Positions 1 to 11,639 of a stretch of DNA of 64,000 nt are shown piece by piece. The position numbers and the translations under genes are program-made. The notes under the pieces are model-generated. The model did no database searches and had not been told where the DNA came from. It saw only the letters and a program-made list of their open reading frames with translations. This DNA comes from Vicia villosa (taxonomy: Eukaryota > Streptophyta > Magnoliopsida > Fabales > Fabaceae), in assembly GCF_029867415.1 (NCBI RefSeq), contig NC_081186.1:15198930-15262929 (forward strand), given 5' to 3'. The number at the start of each line of letters is the position of its first letter. Position 1 is the stretch's first letter.

Positions 1-1537
1 ACAGTAACAATCCTTCTATCATCCTGCCCCGACGCATCAGCCATATCCCCATACGACCTCGTCTTCCTCATCCATTTCGACACCGCCAACACACAAGCAT
101 TCACATAGCCACGCGAGTAAGACATCAAGTTCAAAATCTCCCTCATATACTTCTCACTCGTCGGATCTTCGTCATGACTCGTCGCCGTTACAATGGTACC
201 GTTTTGAGTATTTTCCAATTCACGATCCTTAAGCTTCAATTCTTCCTCCTCTATTACAACACTGTTTTGAACACTTTTGAATCTGCTATCGTTACCAACC
301 TCTACAATAGTATCAGTAACATGAAAGTTATTCCCATCAAATTTCGTACCGTTATGACTAAACTCTCCTTTCCGTTCAACGCCATCAACTTTCCTCCTTT
401 CATCAACAGAACCATTAGAAACTACACAATGCTCTTCTGTAATAGACACGCCTCGAGATTCACCTTCCAGGTGTTGTTGTTTTGGGTTGTTCAGTTGGGT
501 TAAATCCCTAATTTCTGTGTGGGATTTTTCTTTTTGAAATGGGAGAGTGAAATTTGGGTTTTTGGGGGAAAAATCAGGGAGCGAACAAATCGGTTGAAAA
601 TCGTAGCGAGGAACGATATCGCCACTTTGGATTCTGTTATTGTGAGTGAATGAAGAATCAATTTCTTCGTGTTGTTGTTCATCACCATCATCTTCAAGTA
701 CTTGTTTTTGGTGGTGACGATAGATTTGAAAATTCGAATTTGCGGTGTTTTGTTTTTTTGGCTATGTGTGTGAAAGGGGTGTGGGAGAGAGAGCGGTAGC
801 GTTTGGGATTTGAATTTTGAAAGACGCTCTTCTTTTTTTACCTGGTTGTCCATCAACGACGAAGTTGCCATTGTTGCTGTGGCTATTGATGAGATCAGAG
901 GTCTTTGAGACCAGTGTGGTAAAAGATTTTTGGTGGGTTTTATATGGGGCAAGAATAGGGTTTGGATTTGGTGATGGGAGAGAGGAGAAATCGGGATCGG
1001 AACGACACTCGAAGGTGAAGACGCGGTGGAGGCTTGAAACAGCCATTTTTGCGGTTGCTTTGGGGTTTGGCGAGGTGTTGTGAGGTTAGGTTTTTCCCAA
1101 CGCCTAGTCTCACTGACGAAATGAAACGTTGAATCTGTGGTTTTTGTGAACCTTTTTTTTGAGTTTTTCTTAAAAGGGGGCTGAGTGACTCGGAGATTCT
1201 TACCAAAATCTCCTCTATTTTTAGAACGAGATTGATATTGAGTAAAAGAGGTGTTTGTTGGTTGAATTTGTTGATAATAAGTATTGTAGTCATATGAATA
1301 TGGGTTAGGTGGAGGTGGAGGTGGTGTATACCCATGATTAAAATATAAACATGGTGATGGAGTTGTAACATATGGATTTGTGGAATAATAAGGTGTAAAA
1401 ATTTCCCATGGAAAAGATGGAAATGAAGGTGTGGTAGGAGTTGTGAAAGAGGGGTTTGTGGGATAGGTAGGAGGAATGCTCCATTGATGAGATGAAGGTG
1501 TAAGATAAGGGTAATCCATAGGAGGATTTAAGTACAT
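1..1537 (-). pseudogene. 5' part of an LTR-element internal region with a Pro/Tyr/Thr-rich ORF, broken frames, truncated by the window edge
   Basis: The ATG at 1535-1537 overlaps the primer-binding site that follows the LTR at 1553-1824, so this is the start of the element's internal region. The first about 150 codons are rich in Pro, Tyr, Thr and Ser and include a PPPPPP run. From about position 1046 a second frame looks more coding: it starts MAVSSLHRVF, meets one TAG at 762-764, and then stays open to the window edge, with an acidic, Gln-rich stretch (DDGDEQQHEE) and a more ordered end (EKYMREILNLMSYSRGYVNA near 50-160). The switch from the first frame to the second plus the TAG suggest two lesions. 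I recognise no gag, protease or host family in it. It may be a divergent gag or captured host coding sequence. Confidence 0.4.
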
Positions 1538-1552
1538 GATGAAAGCACCAAT

Positions 1553-1824
1553 TGATAGGAAGCTAATCCTACCAAGACTATCAATTTAGGGTTCAACAAT
1601 AAAATGAGAAAGACATAAAAATAAATTAAGGGAATAGAGATAAAAATAAACTTTGATTTCTTTGATTGATATCCCCAAATGTGTCAAAGACACTACATTA
1701 TATAACATCCCTAATGGATAACAAACTAAAAGCCCAAATATAATTAGAGCCCAATAATAATAACAATAATACTAATAATAATGCTAATAAATAATACTAT
1801 AAATATTATTATAGCCCTCTATCA
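1553..1824 (-). mobile_element. 5' LTR (272 bp) with adjacent primer-binding site
   Basis: On the minus strand it begins TGATAG and ends CTATCA, a 6-bp terminal inverted repeat of TG...CA type. It contains a TATATAATG promoter-like motif. Two bases after the end comes TGGTGCTTTCATCATG (plus 1535-1550), a sequence of primer-binding type that starts with TGG as required to pair with a tRNA CCA end. No second LTR lies in the window, so a target-site duplication cannot be tested. Confidence 0.55.
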
Positions 1825-2271
1825 GTCATTTTATTAACATTCAATTATGTCATTTTAGAGAGTATTATTAACATTCAAGTATATTATACACCTGTTAATA
1901 TAGAGAGACTTTAATGATGTTCTCCTCTGCTAGGGTTTGAGAAATACTACAAGACTTTAATGATGTTTCTAAGAATAGACTCGACTCTTTTTAATCATAA
2001 TTGAATGTTAATAATTACTAGGTGTATAATTAAAGTGAACATATCCAAATTTTGTGTAACACTTACAACCTCATGCAGAGTTTGGATTTTAATTAAAACA
2101 CAAGTTATTATTTTTATTGTAAAATTAGTTTTTATTTATAAAATTAGTCTAATATTTTATCGAATAAGTATATTAAAAAATTACTAATTTTTCTTATATC
2201 AATGTCTTTCCAAAACATTATATATTAGTAGTAATTAAAACAATAATTGCCAAAAATATACAATATTAATT

Positions 2272-2355
<84 letters not shown>

Positions 2356-2888
2356 ATGCAAATAAATTAAAATATACCGTCATAATGTATATTAATTGAA
2401 ATTTAATTTATGTTTCTACCGGATTAGTTATTTTTTTTCATTTTTTTATCTATTTTTTTATTCATATTTTTCATTGCATAAATATTGTGTGATATTTTTT
2501 ATTATTTATACAATTTTTTCTTATTTATAAAGTTTAAACTTTTAACTGGACAAATTCATCAATGATCAATATATATTTATCTATATATATATAATATAAA
2601 ATAATTAAAATATTGAAATTAAAACTCTAACGGATTAATTCCATCCAAATACGAAATAATATAATATGAATACACACAGATACTTATATGGTACGCGTAT
2701 ATGGTACTGATATTAACACATTTAATTAAATATTGAATAATAACAAGAATTAATTTACTATTGATTTAAATATTTTTATAGATAATTCCAAAACAAAATT
2801 ATTTATATTTAGGAATAATTATACGATTGATTCAAATATATTTATATCTGAAATAATATATTTGATTTGTAAATTGATTTTAATCAAT
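1825..2888. other. AT-rich intergenic DNA
   Basis: No open frame of coding character, RNA gene or mobile-element end was recognised here apart from the AT microsatellite listed separately. Confidence 0.6.
2279..2351. repeat. (AT)n microsatellite
   Basis: About 73 bp of uninterrupted alternating T and A. Confidence 0.95.
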
Positions 2889-3720
2889 TAATATTAACGA
2901 GAAGATGAAGTTAGTGATCAAAATAATTAGGCTAAATTACAGTTTTGGTCCCCCTGTTTTAGGTTTTTCACGATTTTGGTCCCCCTATTTTCTTTTTAAA
3001 CAGTTTTGGTCCCCCATCCCAATTTTGTTCATGAACAGTGCATGAACAGTACATGTCCGTACATGAACAGTACATGTCCGTACATGAACAATGCATGAAC
3101 AGTTGCATCAAAATTGGGACGGGGGACCAAAACTGTTTAAAAAGAAAATAGGGGGACCAAAATCGTGAAAAACCCAAAACAGAGGGACCAAAACTGTAAT
3201 TTAGCCAAATAATTAATATTAACGGGAATATTAAATTACTTATCAAAATATTGAATATTAACCGGGAAAATGAAGTTATTGATAAAAATATTGAATAATA
3301 ACGAAAACATGAATTTACTAATAACGGAAACATGAAGTTACTGATAAAAATATTTAATATTAACAGGAACATTAAGTTACTGATCAAAATATTAATATTA
3401 GCGGAAACATGAAGTTACTAATCAAAATATTGAATATTAACGGGAACATGAAGTTACTGATAAAAATATTGAATATTAATAGGAACATGAAGTTACTGAT
3501 CAAAATATTAATATTAACGGGAACATGAAATTACTAATTAAAATATTAAATAATAACGGGAACATGAAGTTACAGATCAAAATATTGAATATTAACGAAA
3601 ACATGATGTTATTGATCAAAATATTGTATATCAACAGGAACATGAAATTATTGATCAAACTATTGAATATTAAAGGGAACATGAAATTATTAATTAAAAT
3701 ATTGAATATTAACGGGAAAC
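2889..3720. repeat. 39-bp minisatellite array, interrupted by a MITE
   Basis: Imperfect units of about 39 bp built on ATTAACGGGAACATGAAGTT and TACTGATCAAAATATTGAAT repeat to about 3720. The first unit (2889-2929) is separated from the rest by the MITE at 2930-3206. Because 39 is divisible by 3, the array is open in several frames and encodes a 13-residue peptide repeat. I treat those ORFs as artefacts. Confidence 0.85.
2930..3206. mobile_element. Mutator-type MITE with 9-bp target-site duplication
   Basis: It is a 277-bp foldback element. Its ends GGCTAAATTACAGTTTTGGT and the complement at 3187-3206 form long terminal inverted repeats that extend over most of the element (repeated 'ttttggtccccc' blocks). 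The centre holds short repeats of ACATGAACAGT and ACATGTCCGT. The flanks carry a perfect 9-bp duplication, AAATAATTA, at 2921-2929 and 3207-3215, the length expected for Mutator-like transposition. There is no coding capacity. Confidence 0.9.
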
Positions 3721-3993
3721 AATGTTAATATGTTGAAAGTAAATGTGACTAAGTTTATTGCATTTAACAATTGACATTGTATTGTGTATTCTTTATGCAG
3801 GGCACATTTTGTTCTACTGTTGGTAAATCAGTAATATTTTAAGCCGAATAATTGATCTTTCCTATTTTTATTGCATGCTAATAAAATAGCACTTGATTAT
3901 TCTTTTATTTAAAAACACTAATTTCTTAACCCAATGAGCGTATCCGACCGGTACCCGTGTTTCTTAAATACAATATTAATTGTATTATTCAAT

Positions 3994-4245
3994 CTACAAC
4001 AATATCAATATTATTTTCTTAATTACTTTTTATTTTCACTATTCAATTTTTTTAATATTATTATTTTTATAAATTTTCTTCTAAATCAATTTTTTTATTA
4101 ATACATTTTATTTTACTCTCTACAACAATATCAATATTATTTTCTTAATTACTTTTTATTTTCACTATTCAATTTTTTTAATATTATTATTTTTATAACT
4201 TTTCTTCTAAATCAATTTTTTTATTAATACATTTTATTTTACTCA
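3994..4245. repeat. 126-bp tandem duplication
   Basis: Two almost identical AT-rich units, 3994-4119 and 4120-4245, each begin with CTACAACAATATCAATATTA. They lie immediately before the Helitron-type terminus at 4271-4300. Confidence 0.85.
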
Positions 4246-4270
4246 TTCCAAATGCGCGAAACCGACGGGT

Positions 4271-4300
4271 ACTCGTGCGAACGCACGAGTATCACACTAG
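4271..4300 (+). mobile_element. Helitron 3' terminus (hairpin plus CTAG)
   Basis: ACTCGTGCGAACGCACGAGT (4271-4290) is a near-perfect hairpin, followed by ATCACACTAG and a T at 4301: the classic Helitron 3' end, inserted before T. Its terminal ATCACACTAG is identical to that of the large Helitron at 9109. The 5' end of this copy was not found. A degraded relative of the same terminus lies at about 3932-3952 (GTATCCGACCGGTACCCGTG). Confidence 0.75.
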
Positions 4301-4389
4301 TTCTATTTGAAAAATTGTGTAATACTTTTTAACCACGACTAAGCTTAAGAGATGAAATGATATTTAACCTCTCTTTTGTAAAATTAGCG

Positions 4390-5082
4390 GTCGAGAGATA
4401 AGCTAACTTATAGTTTATAGTTTATGGCTGATGACTGATAGCTTATAGCTTATAGCTGGTGACTGATGACTAATAGCTAATAAGCTAATTAAAGTGTTTG
4501 ATAAAATTAGCGGTTTAACTAGCTGATAAATGTAAAATGACATAAAAGACATTTTTTAATTAATAATTAAATGCATATTTAAAATAATTAAAATTTATAA
4601 GGATATTAATGGAAGAAAAAATAATAAGAAGCTCTGTTTGGCAAGCCATGTTTTGAGCTTTTAGCTTATAAACTCGTATGATAATAAAAGATCTGTTTAA
4701 TAACAGACTTTTCATCACGAACTTATAGCTTATTTTATTAGCTTATAGCTTATTTTTCAGACACTATTTTAAATAGCGTTTTAGCTTATAGTTTTTAGCT
4801 TATTATTTTTTTCTTCCATTAATATCCTCATAAATTTTAATTATTTTAATGTGCATTTAATTATTAATTAAAAAATATCTTTTATGTCATTTTACATTTA
4901 TCAGCTAGTTAAACCATTAATTTTATCAAACACTTTAATTAACTTATCAGCTATCAGTCGTCAGTCATCAATTATAAGTTATAAGTTATAAGTTATTAGT
5001 CATCAACCATCAACCATAAGTTATAAGTTATAAGTTATAAGCTAGTTTATCACCCAACCGTTAAATTTATCAAACAGAGCCC
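4390..5082. mobile_element. Long foldback MITE
   Basis: The sequence from about 4390 to 4625 is the reverse complement, with scattered mismatches, of about 4805-5070. It includes repeated AGCTTATAG/CTATAAGCT motifs. A GCTCTGTTTGG motif at 4631 and CAAACAGAGCCC before 5083 match the ends of the Tourist-like element at 6480-6955, so two related elements or one rearranged element are present. The right end is followed by TAA. Confidence 0.65.
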
Positions 5083-5822
5083 TAATGTTATTGTTTTATT
5101 AGAGTTACAGTAATTAATTAACTAAATTTAAGATTATTGGAGTCTTCAGTTTTATTTTAAGCTTTCTTTGCTACTTCTATTATTGAGTAATCTACTTAAT
5201 ATAAATATAAGGTTGTCATGATCACAACCCTAGACAAAACCCTAGCCTCTTACAATCTCACAAAGCTTCTCAAATTAAATCAAATTTCAAAAAAAATTTA
5301 TTTTATAGAATTCTATATTTATTTTAAATATAAATCTCAAATAAATTTTACATTAAAGATTGTCAAATAAATATATAATTATTGTCTAATAAAAAAGATA
5401 TAATCCAAATGATTTTATGAATTCTAATAAATATAAATATAAATATATAAAATACAAAACGTTGGAATAATATGTGAAATAACTTATAATAATTTTATAA
5501 ACAACTAAGTAGATTTTTTATTTTAATAATCACTAAAATTATAAATAATAAACTACAATGATAATATAAAAAATAAAAAATAAATCCAATAATTAATACA
5601 TCACAAAATTTTAAAATAAAAAATAAATAAGAATAAAATTATTTACTATATTATTCATATTTTTATTTATATATTTAAAATTCAAGTAAGAATAACAAAT
5701 TTTAAAATTCTTTTTATCTTTAAAATTGTTTTTAAATAAAAAAATTATTTTTATCTTTAAAATTATTTTTAAAATTATTTAATTATTTTTTAAATGATTA
5801 CCTACACAAAAATTTATACGTA

Positions 5823-6336
5823 AAATATAATATTCTGGAAATTATAAAATGAAATTGGTAAAATAATATATTCTAATAAAATATAAATTATAATATTTTT
5901 TATATAATATTTTTTTGTCTTATTTTCCCTTGCATTTTTGTTAAGATTAAAAATATATAAAAATTTAAAAATAATTAATAAACTTATTCATAATTAAATT
6001 TATATATTAAAAACAATATTTTAAACATATTTTAGTCAAAAATATTCTAATATAATATAAAATTATAATAGTCTTTGTTATACTAAATATAATATTCTGG
6101 AAATTATAAAATGAAATTGGTAAAATAATATATTCTAATGTAATATAAATTATAATATTTTTTTTGTCTTATTTTCCCTTGCATTTTTGTTAAACTAAAA
6201 AAATAAATAAAACTATACAAATAATTTATAAAGTTTTTCATAATTAAATTTATATATTCAAACCAATATTTTAAACATATTTTAGTCAAAAATATTCTAA
6301 TATAATATAAAATTATAATAGTTTTTGTTATACTAA
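5823..6336. repeat. 262-bp tandem duplication
   Basis: AAATATAATATTCTGGAAAT starts at 5823 and again at 6085. The two units stay similar to about 6084 and 6336 and share the block TCTTATTTTCCCTTGCATTT. No coding signal. Confidence 0.85.
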
Positions 6337-6479
6337 GTAAAACAATAATAGTATTTCATATATTATATCTTTTGGTCTTATTTTCAGTCACATTTTAATC
6401 AAGGAAAGATATTAAAAATTAGGTATTTCTATATAAATGTACATATCCTTATTATAAAGACAATATAATATAATTTTAA

Positions 6480-6955
6480 GGGTCTGTTTGGTAAAAATAG
6501 CGGTTGACTGATAAGCTAGCTGATAGCTTATAGCTTATGACTGATGGCTGATGGCTGATGACTTATAGCTTATTGTGGATGGTTAAGACTGATAGCTTAT
6601 AAGCTCATTGAAGTGTTTGGTAAAATTAGCGGTTCAATTAACTTATAAATGTAAAATGACATAAAAGATATTTAATATATAATTATTTTATTTTAAATTA
6701 AATTAAATTATAAGGGTTAAAAATGGATTTTAATTGAAATAATAAGGATAAAAAAGGAAGAAAAGTAATAAGCTATAAGACATAAGCTAAAACGCTATTT
6801 GAAATAGCGTCCGGAAAATAAGCTATAAGCTAGTAAAATAAGCTATAAGCTCGTGATGAAAAGACCGTTACCAAACGGGTCTAAATTATCTTATGAGCTT
6901 ATAAGACATAAGACATAAGCTATAAGCTCGAAAATATGTCTTACCAAACAGAGCC
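6480..6955. mobile_element. Tourist-like (PIF/Harbinger-type) MITE
   Basis: The ends are GGGTCTGTTTGGTAA and TTACCAAACAGAGCC, a 15-bp inverted repeat with one mismatch. TAA lies directly outside on both sides (6477-6479, 6956-6958), as expected for a 3-bp TWA duplication. An alternative right end, TTACCAAACGGGTC followed by TAA, sits at 6868-6881, so a shorter 402-bp form may have been extended. The interior is AGCTTATAG-rich foldback sequence shared with 4390-5082. Confidence 0.7.
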
Positions 6956-9108
6956 TAAGAGTAATAATATATTTTGTTTGAATTATTATTATAAATATAT
7001 AATAAGTTTTTTCTATTTCATAACTTCCTACCATTATTAGTTTTTTTTTCTTCAGTTTTTTTATATTCATTAAAGATACCATAAAGTACTATTTTAATAG
7101 ATCCTTTGTGCAATATTTATTATTATTTATCAGTTAAAATTTTTATAAATAATTGGTTGACTAATCAATTTTAAAAATATATAAATGCATTAATATAAGA
7201 GTTTGTGTCCACTTATTTGCTTTACAAAAATAACTATTTAAATTTTTCAGTTGAGAATATAAAAAGATATATTTTAATGTGCAATTTTAACTATCCAATC
7301 AATATTTATTTAAATTAAATTCTATACATTCATTATAAATACCTAAAGAAATGATCATCAATATCATTCTTTTTTTTCATTTCTCTTTTTAAAACTTTCT
7401 CCTTCATATAGCTAAAGGAAGACTACGAAATTTATGTAATTTTAAAGGTTTTTCTTTTCCTTCTTGCTTTTATACTTCAATTTTATTTTCTCATGTATGT
7501 GATTTGAATAGTTATAATTTTATTATTTTTTGAATTTTCAGGTTGAATCACATTTTTATCGAGAAAAAAGTGAGTTGTTAAATCACATTTGATTATAAGA
7601 TTGAATTTTGGATTGCCAAAGATTAATGGAGAATTATGCTAATATATTATTTGAGTTCTCTTTTTATTTGCTATAATTAATTGGAAGAATAAAAATATAT
7701 GAAATTTTAAGTGTATTTTTTTTAAATTTATCTTTTTTATTGATTTATCATATAGGAGATTTGATCAATTAGATTTTAATTTTTTTCGGGTTGAATATCA
7801 TTTTGTCAGATGATAAATAGAGGTTGAGCCACCATTGATTATAACATATAATTTGTAATTGATAAACAATAACTTTTGATTGGATGAGTGAGGAATATTA
7901 TTATAGATGTTATGAATTATGAAAATACACATTTATAACTTTTATTGTTGTTCTATTGTGTAACTATATTTTGTATTTCCTCAAATAAATTATGATAAAA
8001 TATTTTTCACAATTTTGTTTTGAAATTTCAAATTAAGGTAGAAGAATCTTTTTACTATGGTGTATAGTAAGATACACCATTTTTTTATTATATAAAATAT
8101 AATTTATCTTAAAATAATGTTTGATTTGTTCACATTTCAATATAAAAATTTAAAAACAATTAAATATAATAAAATTTTATATATAAAATTTGAATATTAA
8201 TCAAAATTCCTGTTGTTTATACTAATAAAGCAGTATAATAAAACTTAATTCTACAAACAACAAACTTAGAACTAAGAATGAAACATACATATCTTATATG
8301 CATTCTTTCAAATATAAATTATTATTTCCTTCTTTATTATAAATTATAATAATTATTTTAATCATGTATATACTCATAATTATTTTAAAATATATTATTT
8401 ATTGTTTGTGATAAATATGCACATAGGACTCTTGCCATTGCTTTCGTCCATATCTAATCATACCAATTAGATTAATTTTTATTAGTACATAACGCTAATA
8501 TTTAATTTTTATTTTAATTATTATGAAGTTTTGTTTTTTATTTCCAAGTTCTTACTCGAAAAAGAAACCTAAACTCCACTTTTTAATATTAGTGATATTA
8601 TCTACCAATTAAAACTTTAACTTTATTGATTAATCAAATTGAATCTCAATCTAAATCAAATTGAATCTCAATTTCTCTTTATTTATTAATTATCTATCAA
8701 TCTAAATCTTAAACCTATAATCCATGAATATTAGAAAATTTAAAATTATATTTCTTACAAATTTTAATTTTAGTAAATAATTATATTTCTTAATATAAAC
8801 TTATAATATTTACCTATCATTCCAATTTCTAACTCAACAATATTATTCAACATTTTGATTTTTTTTAATTATATTTTAGTACAATTATTATTTAATTGTA
8901 AATGACAGCTAGGAAATTGTTGTTTTAGATATCATTCATTCATTAAAATCTTAAGATACAAACTTATTGATAAAACTTAATATGATTCCTATATTATTTA
9001 TAATTACATCAATCTTTTTTATTACTCTTTAAAATTTAACATATTCTTAAATATTCTAATAAACTCATATAATTAACACTCAAACTAACATTCTAATATT
9101 CTTTAAAA
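6956..9108. other. AT-rich intergenic DNA ending at the Helitron insertion site
   Basis: No gene was recognised. Near the right end a 34-bp sequence (9026-9059) matches the junction obtained by joining the two flanks of the large Helitron (9100-9108 plus 35373-35397), which shows that the target lay in a small tandem repeat. Confidence 0.6.
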
Positions 9109-9138
9109 CTAGTGTGATACCCGTGCATGCGCACGGGT
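9109..9138 (-). mobile_element. 3' terminus of the large Helitron
   Basis: On the minus strand ACCCGTGCGCATGCACGGGT (plus 9119-9138) forms an 8-bp stem with a GCAT loop, followed by ATCACACTAG. The hairpin ends 10 nt from the terminus, the usual Helitron spacing. Confidence 0.9.
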
Positions 9139-9637
9139 ACGTGTTGGTGCCGTGTCATTTGGGTCAACTAATAGTTATTTGTCTACCTAAAATTTTTGTA
9201 AATATTTTTGATGTTTTGATAAATATTTATTTGAATATATTTGGATTATGCATACCTCTTAAGCTTCCATTTTTTTTGAATTGTATTTAATCCTGGTAAT
9301 AATAATTTATTGTGTAAATTATTAATTTGTGTACCAAAAATGTAAATATGTTGTATTTATACTATTTAATAAAATGGAATGCATAAGGTACTACATGATG
9401 AAGGGTCCATGCATAACAAATATATCACGTGTGTTATAATTGTTAAAAGATATATTTAATGAATCCCAACAGCTATAGAAAGTTTTTGGAAACATAATAG
9501 GATACAAAGAGTCAGTAGTGGTACACTGCATTTTGTCTCTTTTGTTTACAGACTTTAGAAGTACTTCCAAAATAGAAGCTTCCTAGGTTGTTGGTGATTT
9601 TCGAACCGTTTTGCTTACTACTTCGCAGAGCACGACA

Positions 9638-11639
9638 ATGGCTAGGTCTGATGGCAAAGTTGAAGATGAAAGGTACTTCTATCGTGTTTTTTCCATTTCT
9701 AACAGTGACACTTCGTCTTTCTTCTTGCATGTGTGTGTTGGTTCTCGATTTTGTTATTCCCGTTAGTTTTAGTAGGTCTGTAATATTTCATCGGTATTAG
9801 AATATGGTAGTTCATGCATTGTTATTTATGGTACCCATTTGTGTGCTGGGTGTTGTGTTTTATAATAGGTATTTGAATCTGTTAGTTGTTCATGCATTGT
9901 TTTTGTTTGGTACCCATTTGTGTGGTTTTGTTGTTTTTGTAGATTGACCGATTATCCACTTGCCTGAATCACATTGCTAATAATTTTCGGTATGCATGCA
10001 GTTGCTCATCTAATAAGGTTGTGAGTATGTATGATTCGAAATTAAAGGAACTATATGCTGACTACCTTTATTATGAGGAAGAGCGTGAGGAGAAGACTGG
10101 GAAGAGGTCTAAGTCGATCTCCTTTGAAGATTTTTGCTCTATTGTGGAACCTGTTTGTGTTGATAATACTAAGGATGGCGTTGATGACATCGCAATGAAT
10201 AACGAAGGAGAAGCTGCTGTTGTTGTTGGGAAATCAGACGTCCATACATCCGCACCTGGTGCTATCAACTGGTAAATCATCTTAAATTAGTGAGTTTTGA
10301 ATTTAAAGGGTTCCTATTTTATTTGTTTTGTATGTTTTGATATTGTATTTATGTTATTGCGCTTGTTTTTCATATGTAGTTGTTTAGAAGCCGATGGCGG
10401 GCAGGGAAGTGGTGAGACTGTTGTCGGAGAGGGTTTGAAGGCCAAATCGAGGAAGGCTAAATTTGTGTAAGTATTCTGTTTTAGGACATTTATTTTGTTT
10501 ATTTGAAAGACCGCCATTAATGTTTTTGATGATACTCCAGATATGTTAGCTCAGATGAGAAGTGTGAAGGTCTGTTTGAAAAATATAGTGTAAATCAGAT
10601 GAAAGTTGTCAAATTATTGATGAGTTACGGGATGAAGGATATGATTTTTACCACAGTTGGAAGGTTGAGGTTAAGGACGGACAGAGCATGCAGACTAATG
10701 TGCAGGTAATACTTTAGTACTGTGAGTTTTTATGTGTTATGATATAATCGATAGGGTCAATGATTTTACTATTATATGTTTTCGTTGCAGTCTTTTCCTG
10801 CCTGTGTTTCAAAACACTATCTGCTGTGGAATCAAAGAGGCATTGTGTAACACCCCGATATCCGCTGCACGCATCAACCGTGTCGGCCAACCGAGCATGT
10901 TACCGGCTTAATCAATAATCCCCCCTAGGTCCGCTTATCGGCTGCCTAGGAAATATTGTTTTTGCCTCCCGCAGGAATTGAACCATGTACCTAGGGGTTA
11001 AGTACATATTCATAGCAATTCCTGCTACCGCCTTTTTAATGTAACACCCCGATATCCGCTGCACGCATCAACCGTGTCGGCCAACCGAGCATGTTACCGG
11101 CTTAATCAATAATCCCCCCTAGGTCCGCTTATCGGCTGCCTTGGAAATATTGTTTTTGCCTCCCGCAGGAATCGAACCATGTACCTAGGGGTTAAGTACA
11201 TATTCATAGCAATTCCTGCTACCACTTGACCTACTAGCTCAATTGGTAGCAGGAATTGCTATAAATATGTACTTAACCCCTAGGTACATGGTTCGATTCC
11301 TGCGGGAGGCAAAAACAATATTTCCTAGGCAGCCGATAAGCGGACCTAGGGGGGATTATTGATTAAGCCGGTAACATGCTCGGTTGGCCGACACGGTTGA
11401 TACGTGCAGCGGATATCGGGGTGTTACACATTGAGCTTATAGATGAAGATACTCGGAGGAGTTATTATGTGGAGATTGGCTGGCCAATGCGAAACGAAAA
11501 GCCGTTTAAGAAGGAAAAATTTATGGCTGGAGGATGGCACGAGTATGTGAAGAATAGGGATGTCCGAACTGGAGATACCTTGTGGTTCACCATAGAGAAT
11601 CCTCCGAGACGGCTATATGTTACGTTGGTCAAGGGGTAG
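9638..11639 (+). pseudogene. B3-domain-like gene 1 (REM-like), disrupted
   Basis: I infer five exons: 9638-9672 (35 bp, starts MARSDGKVED), 10002-10271, 10380-10466, 10541-10705 and 10791-11639, all with GT-AG borders and matching phases. The N-terminal part is acidic with a Glu-rich helix (YLYYEEEREEKTGKRSKS). The last exon encodes a B3-type fold: SFPACVSKHYLLW, then after the insertion RSYYVEIGWPM, GWHEYVKNRDVRTGDTLWF. B3 domains bind DNA in plant transcription factors. Two lesions are visible: a 44-bp segment in exon 4 between two TCAGATGA copies (10551 and 10595) that shifts the frame, and a 583-bp foldback element in exon 5. Without both, the frame runs cleanly to TAG at 11637. The first two genes share the 35-bp first exon length. 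Which B3 subfamily is uncertain. Confidence 0.6.
10846..11428. mobile_element. Foldback element with tRNA-like internal promoter motifs
   Basis: The element begins TGTAACACCCCGATATCC and ends with the exact complement GGATATCGGGGTGTTACA, flanked by a perfect 5-bp duplication CATTG (10841-10845, 11429-11433). It consists of two direct copies of a unit of about 190 bp (10846-11040, 11041-11225) and one inverted copy (11226-11428). The inverted copy reads TAGCTCAATTGGTAGC and, about 50 nt on, GGTTCGATTCC, which match the pol III A and B boxes of a tRNA. This resembles a tRNA-derived SINE head repackaged as an inverted-repeat element. It interrupts the last exon of B3 gene 1. Confidence 0.8.

Noticed and set aside
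500..1046. Lower half of the long 345-residue minus-strand frame as the true product
   Set aside because: The other frame has better composition from about 1046 on and continues open to the window edge; the long frame is Ser/Thr/Lys-rich without structure there.
3525..3728. 67-residue ORF with a 13-residue repeat
   Set aside because: It follows from the 39-bp minisatellite; no start context or promoter, and the antisense strand is equally open.
11226..11310. A tRNA gene on the plus strand (A-box and B-box-like motifs)
   Set aside because: The stems do not pair as a cloverleaf and the sequence is part of a repeated mobile unit, so it is tRNA-like at most.
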